Positions 6,872 to 15,517 of a DNA stretch of 64,000 bases are shown here, in pieces. The position numbers and the translations under genes were made by a program. The DNA is from Marinobacter sp. LQ44 (GTDB taxonomy: Bacteria; Pseudomonadota; Gammaproteobacteria; Pseudomonadales; Oleiphilaceae). The stretch is from the NCBI RefSeq assembly GCF_001447155.2, contig NZ_CP014754.1, positions 3,658,001-3,722,000 of the forward strand. Reading direction: 5' to 3'. The notes beneath the pieces are model-generated. The model was not told the origin of the DNA. It ran no database searches and saw only the letters and a program-made list of their open reading frames with translations. Position 1 is the stretch's first letter. Each line of letters begins with the position of its first letter.

Positions 6872-9831
6872 AACTGAAGTTCAACCCCAATCTGGATTAC
6901 CAGCAGGACGCCATCGAATCCACCCTGTCTGTGTTCGAGGGCCTGTCCACCTCTGGTGAACCCTATCGCAAGCTGGGCATCGCCAACACCCTGACACTGG
7001 ACCCGGACAAGCTGCTGGACAACCTGCACCGGGTGCAGGAACAGAATTTCATCGAGAAATCCCCGTACCTGTTCGAGCCCGGGGACGACTACCCGTTCCC
7101 CAATTTTTCGGTGGAGATGGAAACCGGCACGGGTAAAACCTACGTCTATCTGCGCAGTATCTTCGAGCTGCATAAGCGCCTGGGGCTGCGCAAGTTCATT
7201 ATTGTGGTGCCGTCGGTGGCTATCCGGGAAGGCGTGCTGTCGTCCCTGGCCATGATGAAGGAACATTTCCGCAGTCTCTACAACAACGCGCCTTTTGATC
7301 ACTACGTCTACAGCGCCAAAGACCTTTCCAAGGTGCGCCAGTTTGCCACCGCCAACACCTTGCAGATCATGGTGATTAACATCCAGGCGTTTCAGCGGGA
7401 CGCAGGGGATGTGCGCAGTTATGACAGCCTGACCCCGGACGAGATCAAGAAGCTTTCAGTGATTCACCGGGAGCAGGACAGGATGTCTGGCGTCAAACCC
7501 ATTGAGTTTATCCAGGACGTGCGGCCGGTGCTGATCATCGATGAGCCCCAGTCGGTGGATAATACCCCCAAGGCTCGCCGGGCGGTGAACCACCTTAAGC
7601 CATTGTTTGCCCTGCGCTATTCCGCCACTCACCGCAACCCCTTCAACGTGGTGTACCAGTTAGGGCCTGTGAAGGCGTATGACATGAAGCTGGTGAAGCA
7701 GATCTCTGTGGCGTCTATTCAGTCCCAGAGCAATGTAAACCAGACGTACCTGAAACTGAGCAAGATTGGCTACAGTGGAAAAGCCAAAACACCGTCGGCT
7801 TCGGTGATAATTTTTGAGGACACGCCCAACGGCACCCGGGAAAAGACCGTCAAGCTCAAGCAGGGAACGGATCTGTCAGACCATTCCAACCGCCTTGGGT
7901 ATCAGGGCTATGTGGTGGATGAGATATACGCGGAGCCGGGTGCGGAATTCGTTCGCTTTGCTAACAACGTCATTCTTGAGCCAGAGCAGGAGCAAGGCGG
8001 CATCCACGACGATGTGTTGAAAGCGCAGATCCGCCAGACGGTGGAGGAGCACTTCAAGAAAGAGCGCAACCTGCAAAAGCAGGGCCTGGATGTGAAGGTG
8101 CTGTCGCTGTTCTTCATCGACAAGGTGGCCAATTACCGCTACTACGACGAACACGGTCATATCCGGAAAGGCAAACTGGCTCGCTGGTTTGAAGAGGCTT
8201 ACGGCGAACTGGCAGCAAGCCCGCAGTTCAGTGGCCTGCCGAAGCGGAATGTAGAACAGGTGCACAATGGTTACTTTGCCGAGGTTAAAAAGCGCGGCAA
8301 AGTGGTGGAACTGAAGGACACCAGTGGCACTACCGCCAGTGACGCCGAAGTCTACGAGCTGATTATGAAGGACAAAGAACGCCTGTTGGACGAATCCGAA
8401 CCGCTGCGCTTTATCTTCAGTCATTCAGCCCTGAAAGAGGGATGGGACAACCCGAATGTGTTTCAGATTTGCACATTGCGGGAGTTTGGCAGCGAAAAGG
8501 AGCGCCGTCAGACCCTGGGCCGTGGTTTGCGCCTGTCCGTCGACGCCAACGGCGACCGGGTTTTTGATCCGCAGGTGAACCGACTGACGGTGGTAGCCAG
8601 CGAGTCCTTTGAGGAATACGCTAAAAACCTCCAGACGGAAATGGAGAAAGACATCGGCGGCGGCTTCAAGTTTGGCAGGGTTCCTGTTATCGCCTTTGCG
8701 CCGCTGACGATCAACGACACCCAAACTCTGGGTCAGGAAAAATCCCGCCATCTGTGGCAAGCGCTCAAAGCGGAGGGCTACCTGGATGCCAAGGGCGACC
8801 TCACCGCCCGTTTCCAGCCGGACGACCTGTACTTCCAGCTGCAAGTGCCACCGGAATACCAGCCGCTGGAAAACGAAATCATCGACCGCCTGCGCAGCTT
8901 TATGTTTGCAGGCCGCGTTCAGGACGCCCGCAAACGCACAGCGGTTACCTACAACAAGCGGGTAGAGCTGAACCCGGATTTCAAGGCGTTGTGGGACAAC
9001 ATCAGCCAGAAAACCCGGTATTCTATTCGCTTTGACACCCAGCAACTGATTGATCTGGCAAGCCATAAACTCCAGAACATGCCGGTGGTCAAGCCAGTGA
9101 CCCTCACCATTGACCATACTCAGGCTAAACTGACCGATGCCGGTTTCGGCAGTGAACGGCAGATTTCCACCACCAAGGAGCGCTATGTCAGCTCCCATGA
9201 AGTCTTGCCTGACCTGATTGGCGCCTTGCAGGAACGCACACACCTGACCAGAGGAACCTTGCTGACCATCATTCGGGGCTGCCGCCGCCTGGGTGAGTTC
9301 AAAGCAAACCCGCAGGGCTTCATCACCGAAACAGCGCGGCAAATTCAGAAAGCGCTGGATGAGCTGTTGGTGGATGGTATTCGCTACGAAAAACTGGCCG
9401 GCGAGCAATACAAGATGGAGCTGTTCGATGAGCCGGAGCTGGAGGTCTATCTGGATCGCTCCTATCAGGTTCAGCATGGCAATCAGGGCAATCAGGTTCA
9501 AACACCCTACGATTACATCGAGTGCGATTCGCATATCGAACGGATGACCGCACAGGCGCTTGACGGCGCGGAGAACGTGAAGTTTTTCTGCAAGCTACCC
9601 CGCTGGTTCAGCATTCCCACGCCGGTTGGCGATTACAACCCGGACTGGGCGGTCGTACTCGAGGAAGATCGTAAGGTGTATCTGATTCGCGAGACTAAAA
9701 CCACCCACGATAGCGACAAGCGCCGGCTGGAGGAGAATCTGAAGATTCTGTGTGGCGAAGCGCATTTTGAGGCACTGGGGGGTGTGGACTACAAAGTGGC
9801 GGCTTCGGTGGGGGAGGTGACCGCTGTATAA
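6868..9831 (+). CDS. res: Type III restriction endonuclease Res subunit (DEAD/DEAH helicase-nuclease)
   Basis: 987 aa, full length for a Res subunit. Walker A 'ETGTGKT' is at 85-91 and motif II is the variant 'DEPQ' at 225-228. Motif V-like 'LKEGWDNPNVFQ' begins at 522 and motif VI-like 'RRQTLGRGLRL' near 546. The C-terminal PD-(D/E)XK nuclease is intact: 'NPDW' with Asp926, then 'ETK' at 942-944. It translocates or switches on DNA after Mod recognition and cleaves unmodified DNA. The start is TTG at 6868, inside the AIPR stop codon (TTGA overlap), with no independent start as good. All key motifs are present, so the enzyme looks active. Confidence 0.95.
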   Translation: MKLKFNPNLDYQQDAIESTLSVFEGLSTSGEPYRKLGIANTLTLDPDKLLDNLHRVQEQNFIEKSPYLFEPGDDYPFPNFSVEMETGTGKTYVYLRSIFELHKRLGLRKFIIVVPSVAIREGVLSSLAMMKEHFRSLYNNAPFDHYVYSAKDLSKVRQFATANTLQIMVINIQAFQRDAGDVRSYDSLTPDEIKKLSVIHREQDRMSGVKPIEFIQDVRPVLIIDEPQSVDNTPKARRAVNHLKPLFALRYSATHRNPFNVVYQLGPVKAYDMKLVKQISVASIQSQSNVNQTYLKLSKIGYSGKAKTPSASVIIFEDTPNGTREKTVKLKQGTDLSDHSNRLGYQGYVVDEIYAEPGAEFVRFANNVILEPEQEQGGIHDDVLKAQIRQTVEEHFKKERNLQKQGLDVKVLSLFFIDKVANYRYYDEHGHIRKGKLARWFEEAYGELAASPQFSGLPKRNVEQVHNGYFAEVKKRGKVVELKDTSGTTASDAEVYELIMKDKERLLDESEPLRFIFSHSALKEGWDNPNVFQICTLREFGSEKERRQTLGRGLRLSVDANGDRVFDPQVNRLTVVASESFEEYAKNLQTEMEKDIGGGFKFGRVPVIAFAPLTINDTQTLGQEKSRHLWQALKAEGYLDAKGDLTARFQPDDLYFQLQVPPEYQPLENEIIDRLRSFMFAGRVQDARKRTAVTYNKRVELNPDFKALWDNISQKTRYSIRFDTQQLIDLASHKLQNMPVVKPVTLTIDHTQAKLTDAGFGSERQISTTKERYVSSHEVLPDLIGALQERTHLTRGTLLTIIRGCRRLGEFKANPQGFITETARQIQKALDELLVDGIRYEKLAGEQYKMELFDEPELEVYLDRSYQVQHGNQGNQVQTPYDYIECDSHIERMTAQALDGAENVKFFCKLPRWFSIPTPVGDYNPDWAVVLEEDRKVYLIRETKTTHDSDKRRLEENLKILCGEAHFEALGGVDYKVAASVGEVTAV

Positions 9832-9897
9832 TGCCGGAGCCTCATGCGGAACGCTTAATACGTTTGCACAGGCTCCTTTACTCAATCTGACTGTTGT

Positions 9898-10224
9898 TCA
9901 TACACCCTGTGCAGCCAAGTGGAATCGGTGCGCCATTCGGTAGGCTGCTGTCCCAATGCACATTGCGTAATGGTCCTTATTTTCGGCGATTGTTTTTAGA
10001 AACTTTTTCCTTACCTCTTTGGCCATCCACCTAAAAGCGTTCCTGGCTGGGCCCAGGGGTTCGGGTACGTAGCGCATGGCCTCAGTGCAGCCGCCGGATT
10101 CCTGAATTAACTCGTAGGTCAGATTAAATAGCGGCTCATTCGGAAGCCAGCTTGCAGCTTGTTGGCCAAATATCGTAACCAGAAATTGTTGCAGGTGGTC
10201 CCTTTCATAAATATCCATACTCAT
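9898..10224 (-). CDS. Hypothetical protein, 108 aa
   Basis: No family recognised. The protein has no signal peptide or membrane segment and contains a basic, Trp/Phe-bearing helix-like stretch in its second half ('FRWMAKEVRKKF'). Its ATG at 10224 overlaps the TGA of the upstream gene (ATGA). The 'GGGAG' ribosome site lies only about 2 nt from that ATG but 8 nt from a second ATG at 10218, so the real start may be 10218 (106 aa). It is cotranscribed with the secreted protein at 10221-10721 and is convergent with res. Base composition is lower in GC than the core genome to the right, so the pair probably belongs to the island. Confidence 0.65.
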   Translation of the reverse strand: MSMDIYERDHLQQFLVTIFGQQAASWLPNEPLFNLTYELIQESGGCTEAMRYVPEPLGPARNAFRWMAKEVRKKFLKTIAENKDHYAMCIGTAAYRMAHRFHLAAQGV

Positions 10225-10721
10225 CTCTCCCTGATGTTTCGGATCAGTTCCTTATACTGTTTTTCGGTTCCCGCAATGGTCATCTGATGGATGGCAACGC
10301 GATCAAAGATATAGAGGTAACCTTCTTCATTTTGTTGGTTGTAAGTTCCCAAAATCTTGGCATTGCCAACGGTTTCTTCGACTACTTGACCCTCCGGTAG
10401 ACCGAACTGGCGAGCCTGCTCTTCCGCAAGCACTTGAAGCCATTTAGGCAGAGAGTCTCGCTGGGCAGGAAGGAAGATTGAATGGAGATACACTTCCTCT
10501 ATGCCCGAGAGGTTGATCTTGGGATAGATCGCGGTTGAGTCTACGACTCGGTGTGACAGAGACCAGTCATCGTATTTGATGATGAGCGTGGTGCTGCTGT
10601 GGGATATTAGCTTCGGCTCGGCGTAGTCCAGGGCCAAATCTTGAGACAAGACTAGCTCTCCGGATTGGGCCTGAAAAGCAGTTAATAGTATGCAAAGCAA
10701 CAGTAACCGTGTTGCCGCCAT
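10221..10721 (-). CDS. Hypothetical secreted protein, 166 aa
   Basis: A start at 10721 is chosen over an upstream in-frame ATG at 10835: 'GGAGG' sits 4 nt before it, and the protein then begins with a textbook signal peptide ('MAATRLLLLCILLTAFQAQS'), probably cleaved near residue 21. The mature part (~145 aa) is mixed beta/alpha with no recognised domain, transmembrane segment or lipobox. It overlaps the following cytosolic gene by 4 nt. A periplasmic protein translated with a small cytosolic partner is seen in several systems, including effector-immunity pairs, but nothing in the sequence identifies which. Confidence 0.7.
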   Translation of the reverse strand: MAATRLLLLCILLTAFQAQSGELVLSQDLALDYAEPKLISHSSTTLIIKYDDWSLSHRVVDSTAIYPKINLSGIEEVYLHSIFLPAQRDSLPKWLQVLAEEQARQFGLPEGQVVEETVGNAKILGTYNQQNEEGYLYIFDRVAIHQMTIAGTEKQYKELIRNIRER

Positions 10722-10752
10722 AAAACCTCCTTGTTTTAATCCAGTCGCAATT

Positions 10753-10803
10753 CGACGTTCGGAATTTATGCTGGCCGGTTGGCGCATGTCAATCCGAATG
10801 TCG
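10753..10803. repeat. Imperfect 11-bp inverted repeat upstream of the secreted-protein gene
   Basis: The arms at 10753-10763 and 10793-10803 pair at 10 of 11 positions, with a 29-bp spacer. The element lies in the 141-bp gap between the secreted-protein gene and the dehydrogenase gene, at the right boundary of the AT-richer island. It could be an operator or a relic of insertion; no T-run follows, so it is not a clear terminator. Confidence 0.35.
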
Positions 10804-10862
10804 TTAGCGAGCGCCCAATGCGAAGTGGGTCTCACGGTTCCCGGAGTGGGAAACTTGAAAGT

Positions 10863-11843
10863 CTAACTGCCGGCGTACCCAAGCTCCTTGTTAACAAGGT
10901 TGAACAGCTCGCCACCCTTGTGCCAGCGGTCAAAGTTCTCCAGGAACTGGTCCGTAAGCGCCCGCTTCCAGCCGATGAAATCGCCCGCCATATGCGCCGT
11001 CATAATCACATTATCCCGCTCCCAGAGCGGATGATCCTTCGGTAACGGCTCCTCCTCGAAAACATCCAATGCTGCCCCGGCAATCTCACCATCGTCCAGA
11101 GCTTTGATCAGATCATCCGTCTTCACAATCGGCCCGCGTCCGATATTGATCAGCCTGGCTGACTTTTTCATCGCCGCAAACGCCTTGCTGTCGAACAGTC
11201 CCTCGGTTTGCGGTGTCAGTGGTGCGGCAATCACCACAAAGTCCGCATGGCTCAGCTGGTCATACAATTCATCGTTGCCGTGCACCGCTACAAAGTCCGG
11301 GTCTTTCTGCCGGGGTGTGCGGGCAATGCCATGGGCATGCATGCCTGCGGCGTTAACCAGTCGGCCGATTTGGCGGCCGATGGAGCCGGCGCCCACCACC
11401 AGCACCTGCTTGCCTTCGGCCCGCTCCGTGTCTCGATGCTTCCACTCGTGCTTCAGTTGTAAGCGGATGGACCGGGGGAAATCCTTGGCGAACATCAGAA
11501 TGCTGCACAGCACATACTCGGCGATGGTCCGGTCGAAGATGCCCCGGGCATTGGTCACGGTAACGTCGCCTTTGATCAGCGCCGGGAACATGAGTGCATC
11601 GACACCGGCACTGGTGGCGTGAATCCATTTCAACCGGTCTGCGGTTGGCCAGGCGGCTTCCAGAGCTTCAGTCCGGAAATCGGTCACCATCATGACATCG
11701 GTGCCGGGCAGGGTGTCCCGGAGTGTCTGTTCATCGCAGGCGAAGCGAACTTCCGCCCTGGCCTGAACGGCTTCGATGCCGGGAGGCGGTGCCTCGCCAG
11801 GCGCTGTCAGAACAGTGACAACCGGTTTGTTGGATGCTGTCAT
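10863..11843 (-). CDS. D-2-hydroxyacid dehydrogenase, NAD(P)-binding
   Basis: 326 aa from ATG 11843, chosen because 'GGAGGTGAA' directly precedes it; the longer frame to 11918 adds residues without a ribosome site. The Rossmann motif is 'VVGAGSIGRQIG' at ~142-153. 'INIGRGPIV' and the C-terminal 'MTAHMAG' region supply the usual Arg/Glu/His catalytic positions, the His lying in 'TAHMAG'. Family members reduce 2-oxoacids to D-2-hydroxyacids or the reverse (glyoxylate/hydroxypyruvate reductase type); the substrate cannot be told from the sequence. It is transcribed alone, divergently from the aminotransferase at 12048. Confidence 0.9.
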   Translation of the reverse strand: MTASNKPVVTVLTAPGEAPPPGIEAVQARAEVRFACDEQTLRDTLPGTDVMMVTDFRTEALEAAWPTADRLKWIHATSAGVDALMFPALIKGDVTVTNARGIFDRTIAEYVLCSILMFAKDFPRSIRLQLKHEWKHRDTERAEGKQVLVVGAGSIGRQIGRLVNAAGMHAHGIARTPRQKDPDFVAVHGNDELYDQLSHADFVVIAAPLTPQTEGLFDSKAFAAMKKSARLINIGRGPIVKTDDLIKALDDGEIAGAALDVFEEEPLPKDHPLWERDNVIMTAHMAGDFIGWKRALTDQFLENFDRWHKGGELFNLVNKELGYAGS

Positions 11844-12047
11844 TTCACCTCCGTAAGAATCGCAACGATTGGTTTCAGTCCATCGTTGTAGTCTGGTAGG
11901 CGAGTGGGTGTGGGTCAACCTGGCTTGACGGATCCATTGCCTCGGCGGGTTTGTTCAGTCTTTCGTCCCACTGGCCTTGTACCGCTGATTTTTACTGACT
12001 AACCTGCAGGGGTAGGTCTTTATTTACCCTGTTATCGGGAGGTGCGT

Positions 12048-13274
12048 ATGGCGGAATCCGCGAACAAGGATACCGGCGAGACCAAGCCGCGGAAAGTGAA
12101 GTACCGCAAGACCAAGGCCAGCTGGAACCCGGCTATGCAGGCCATTCCTGTTTCGGGGATTCGCCGGCTGGTGAATATGGCATCCACCATGAAGGATGTG
12201 ATTCACCTGTCGATAGGGCAGCCAGACCTGCCAACACCAAAGCATATTATTGATGCCTATATTGACGCGCTGAACGCCGGCCAAACCGGCTACACCATGG
12301 ATGCCGGCCTGCCGGAACTGCTGGTGGCCCTGCGGGATTACTATGGCAAGCGCTACAACCGCAAGCTCACCCGCGACAATATTCTGGTAACAAGCGGTGC
12401 CACCGAGGCCATGTACCTGGCCATTTCGGCGACCTCGGCGCCCGGTCGTCAGTTTATCGTGACGGACCCGTCGTTCCTGCTCTACGCACCCCTTATCCGG
12501 ATGACCGGCGGTGAGGTGAAGTTTGTGCCCACCCGTGCTGAGAACAACCACCAGCTGGACCCGGATGATGTGATCCGGGCCATGGGGGCACGAACATTCG
12601 CTCTTATCCTGAATAACCCCAACAATCCTACCGGAGCGGTGTATCCCCGCAGTACTGTCGAGACGATTCTCGAGGAGTGCGCCTATCGCGGGATTCAGGT
12701 ATACGCAGATGAGGTCTATGACCACCTGATCTTTGATGATGATGACTTTGCCAGCGTCCTGAACTGTTCTATGGACCTGGACAACATCATGTGCATCAGC
12801 AGCTTCTCCAAGACCTACAGCATGGCGGGTTTGCGGGTTGGTTGGGTCATTTCCAGCCAGGCGGCAATCAAGTCGCTACGGCGCTACCATATGTTTACCA
12901 CCTCGGTGGCCAATACACCATCGCAGTTTGCCGGCGTGGCTGCCCTGACGGCAGACCAGCAGTGCGTCCGCGACATGGTGGATATTTATCGCGAGCGTCG
13001 GGACAAGATTGTGGAGCTGATCGACCAGACTCCCTATCTGACCGGCTACAAGCCCGGCGGCGCGTTCTTTGCTTTCCCGGATTTGCCGCCCCATGTGGAT
13101 GGTTCTGATCTGGCGCTCCGGATGCTGAAGGAAACCGGGGTATGTGTGGTGCCGGGTGACGCCTTCGGTGAGCACTGCACCAATGCCCTGCGCTTCAGTT
13201 TCTCGACCACCTGCGAGCGAATGGAAGAGGCGTTCGACCGGATCATCCCCTGGATGGCCAAGCAGCAGTTCTGA
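12048..13274 (+). CDS. Pyridoxal phosphate-dependent class I/II aminotransferase
   Basis: 408 aa. ATG 12048 is preferred over GTG 12042 because 'GGGAGG' ends 5 nt before it. The fold-type I signature 'SFSKTYSMAGLRVGW' places the Schiff-base lysine at Lys255; 'NPNNPTG' and 'ADEVYDHL' are the usual cofactor-binding blocks. The C-terminal Arg in 'LRFSFST' probably binds the substrate carboxylate. The N-terminal ~25 residues are basic and not conserved in the family. The aspartate/aromatic subgroup is likely, but amino-acid specificity is not resolvable. The gene is separated by 6 bp from the CPXCG gene, so the two form one transcript. Confidence 0.92.
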   Translation: MAESANKDTGETKPRKVKYRKTKASWNPAMQAIPVSGIRRLVNMASTMKDVIHLSIGQPDLPTPKHIIDAYIDALNAGQTGYTMDAGLPELLVALRDYYGKRYNRKLTRDNILVTSGATEAMYLAISATSAPGRQFIVTDPSFLLYAPLIRMTGGEVKFVPTRAENNHQLDPDDVIRAMGARTFALILNNPNNPTGAVYPRSTVETILEECAYRGIQVYADEVYDHLIFDDDDFASVLNCSMDLDNIMCISSFSKTYSMAGLRVGWVISSQAAIKSLRRYHMFTTSVANTPSQFAGVAALTADQQCVRDMVDIYRERRDKIVELIDQTPYLTGYKPGGAFFAFPDLPPHVDGSDLALRMLKETGVCVVPGDAFGEHCTNALRFSFSTTCERMEEAFDRIIPWMAKQQF

Positions 13275-13280
13275 GTTCGC

Positions 13281-13472
13281 ATGTCTGCGCTTGATTCAGT
13301 GCTCGTTCAATGCCCTTACTGCTGGGAGACGCTGGAAATCAGCGTCGACCCCTCGGTGGCTGAACAGGAGTATGTCGAGGATTGCCAGGTGTGCTGTCAG
13401 CCCATCGTACTGACCGTAACGTTTGATGAACGGCTGACCCCAACCGTGCAGGCCCGTGCTGAGAACGACTGA
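13281..13472 (+). CDS. CPXCG-motif cysteine-rich protein
   Basis: 63 aa. Two CxxC knuckles, 'CPYC' near residues 11-14 and 'CQVC' near 35-38, match the small CPXCG (Cys_rich_CPXG) family and would bind one zinc. It is cytosolic, with an acidic C-terminus. It starts 7 nt after the aminotransferase stop, with 'gagttcgc' as a weak ribosome site, consistent with coupling. No function is established for the family. Confidence 0.85.
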   Translation: MSALDSVLVQCPYCWETLEISVDPSVAEQEYVEDCQVCCQPIVLTVTFDERLTPTVQARAEND

Positions 13473-13557
13473 CTCCCTCACCAATCGTTAATCAACACGG
13501 CTTGCGTGGAAGGCATGCCTGCCGCAGGATAGGGGGCTCGGTTTCAGAGGAAGAAAA

Positions 13558-14130
13558 ATGAAAACATTCATGCAGGTTCGGGCCTGGTTCCCGGTTCTGG
13601 TGCTGGCAGTACTGGCCAGCGGTTGTGCGAGCATTTCACCTTATGCCATCTCCGAGGGCGAGATTGAGCGGCATCTCAAGCGGGCCGTGGCCGACTACGA
13701 TCGGCAGCATTTGCAGAGTGGATCGCCGCTCAGCCTGAGTCTTAGTGATGCAGATATTACCCTGGGGCCGGATGGTCGCGATGTCGCGGTGATTGATCTT
13801 CGGGGGCAGGTGGCTTTGAACGCACTGATGGCCAAGCTGCCGGTGGACCTGGCGCTCAAGGTTGAAGGTGCACCAGTGTATGACAGTCAGGAAAAAGCGG
13901 TGTACATCCGCCGGCTCCAGCTTCTGGAGAGCTCCATTGATTCACCCTTTTTCAAGGGCGACCTGGCGCCGGTCACGGACAACGTGATGCGGGTGGTGGC
14001 CCAGATGCTGGAAACCATGCCGGTGTATCGCCTCAATGAGGAAGACTTTGCCCAGCGGATGCTGGGCATTGTGCCCGTGGATATCCGTGTTGCCCCCGGG
14101 CGCCTGGAGTTTGTCACCGCCGACAGATAA
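13558..14130 (+). CDS. DUF1439 (YceB-like) lipoprotein
   Basis: 190 aa, close to the size of E. coli YceB. The N-terminal signal ends in the lipobox 'LASGC' with the lipidated Cys at ~22, so the protein is anchored to a membrane, probably the outer one since Ala follows the Cys. 'Y..SEGEIERHL' just after it is typical of DUF1439. Ribosome site 'GAGGAAG' precedes the ATG. It is monocistronic, followed by a strong hairpin terminator. The family is a lipid-binding-like fold of unknown role. Confidence 0.88.
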   Translation: MKTFMQVRAWFPVLVLAVLASGCASISPYAISEGEIERHLKRAVADYDRQHLQSGSPLSLSLSDADITLGPDGRDVAVIDLRGQVALNALMAKLPVDLALKVEGAPVYDSQEKAVYIRRLQLLESSIDSPFFKGDLAPVTDNVMRVVAQMLETMPVYRLNEEDFAQRMLGIVPVDIRVAPGRLEFVTADR

Positions 14131-14163
14131 TACCGCCGTGGTTCCAGGATAGGCTCTGTGAGA

Positions 14164-14193
14164 AAGGCCGGATGATGGATATCATCCGGCCTT
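14164..14193. terminator. Bidirectional rho-independent terminator
   Basis: A perfect 13-bp stem (14164-14176 with 14181-14193) with a 4-nt loop lies between convergent genes. Purines on the left (agaaa) and T-rich bases on the right allow use by both the lipoprotein gene and the aminotransferase gene. Confidence 0.8.
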
Positions 14194-14214
14194 GTTCGTT
14201 TCATGAAATGGGGC

Positions 14215-15474
14215 TCAGGCGGTGGCTTTCAGGGCCTCCTCGAAGATGCCGGTCGCTTCATCAATCTGGTTCTGGGTGACGATCAGTGGCGGCAGCCATC
14301 GGACGATTTCCTGGTAAGGCCCGCAGCGAAGCATCAGTAATCCCCGGTTTTCGCATTCCTTGAGGATCTTGCCGGCCCGTTCGCCATCGGGGCAGTCGCC
14401 CCGGCGCATTTCAACTCCGACCATCAGGCCTTTGCCCCGGACATCGGCCATCTCCGGATAATCCTTTTTCAGGGCATGCAAATTGTCCCACAGGCGTTTA
14501 CCCATGCGGTCTGCGTTTTCCACGAGGCCCTCTTCGCGAATGACGTCGATGGTAGCAATAGCTGCCGCCGCAGCCACGGCGTTGCCTCCGTAGGTGCCAC
14601 CCTGTGAACCGGGCCAGCCTTTGGACATGGTTTCCTCGGAAGCCGCCAGGGCAGAGATCGGGAAGCCGCTGGCCAGGCCTTTGGCGATCATGATGGCATC
14701 CGGGGTTACGCCAAAGTGTTCATGGGCCCAGAACTTCCCGCTGCGGCCGAAGCCGGCCTGCACTTCATCGAACACCAGCATGATGCCGTGTTTGTCGCAG
14801 CGTTCCCGAAGGCCCTTCAGGAAGCGGGCGTTGGCGGGTACGTAGCCGCCTTCACCCTGAACCGGCTCAATCAGCATGGCGGCGGTTTCCTTGGGGGCGG
14901 AATAAGTTACGAAGATTCTGTCCAGCTCCCGCAGGCAGAAGTCGGTGGCTTCGTCCAGGCTCCAGCCATAGTGAAAAGCGTGTGGAAAGGGGGCAACCAC
15001 AACGCCACCCATCATGGGGCTGACACCGGCCCGCAGGGCAACGCTGGAGGTGGTCATGGACAATGACCCCATGGTGCGGCCGTGGAAGCCGCCATGGAAT
15101 ACAATCACGTTGGGGCGTCCGGTGGCCTGGCGAACCAGGCGAACCGCGCCCTCGGCCACCTCGGTGCCGGAGTTGGAGAAGAAAAAGGCATTCAGAGGGT
15201 CTGGTGTCAGCTCTCCGAGTTTTTCCGCCAGTTCCGGCAGCCTGGGGTTCATTACCGTGGTGGCCTGGGCGTGAATCATGGTAGCCACCTGTTTTTGGGC
15301 TGCGGCCACCACTTTCGGGTGGCAGTGGCCGGTGCTGGTGACACCGATGCCGGAGGTGAAATCCAGATACCGACGGCCCTCGGGGTCAATAATATAGGCG
15401 CCTTCGCCTTTGGCGGCCGTAATGCCGGTAGCCTGCTTGAGCAGGGGGGACAGTTTGCCTTTATGGTCGGTCAT
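14215..15474 (-). CDS. Class III aminotransferase (4-aminobutyrate aminotransferase-like)
   Basis: 419 aa from ATG 15474; 'GGGAGG' lies 5 nt upstream, so the GTG at 15480 is not needed. Class III signatures are 'VFDEVQAGFGRSGKFW' and the PLP lysine in 'MIAKGLASGFP'. It likely transfers the omega-amino group of GABA or a related amine to 2-oxoglutarate or pyruvate. It lies 43 bp downstream of the isocitrate/isopropylmalate-type dehydrogenase on the same strand, so both probably share a transcript. Substrate is uncertain: GABA, beta-alanine, diamines or acetylornithine are all possible. Confidence 0.9.
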   Translation of the reverse strand: MTDHKGKLSPLLKQATGITAAKGEGAYIIDPEGRRYLDFTSGIGVTSTGHCHPKVVAAAQKQVATMIHAQATTVMNPRLPELAEKLGELTPDPLNAFFFSNSGTEVAEGAVRLVRQATGRPNVIVFHGGFHGRTMGSLSMTTSSVALRAGVSPMMGGVVVAPFPHAFHYGWSLDEATDFCLRELDRIFVTYSAPKETAAMLIEPVQGEGGYVPANARFLKGLRERCDKHGIMLVFDEVQAGFGRSGKFWAHEHFGVTPDAIMIAKGLASGFPISALAASEETMSKGWPGSQGGTYGGNAVAAAAAIATIDVIREEGLVENADRMGKRLWDNLHALKKDYPEMADVRGKGLMVGVEMRRGDCPDGERAGKILKECENRGLLMLRCGPYQEIVRWLPPLIVTQNQIDEATGIFEEALKATA

Positions 15475-15517
15475 GGGCACCTCCCGAAGTGAATGAAATA
15501 CCTCTTTAGCAGACTAG

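Noticed and set aside
8425..9534. 369-codon open frame on the minus strand within res
   Set aside because: A long shadow frame caused by high GC at third positions. The plus-strand Res motifs prove the coding strand.
10741..10810. Inverted repeat with a GTTAGCG-like end, considered as an integron attC site
   Set aside because: The 7-mers RYYYAAC and GTTRRRY are not both present at the ends and no integrase or cassette array is seen. Recorded only as an inverted repeat.
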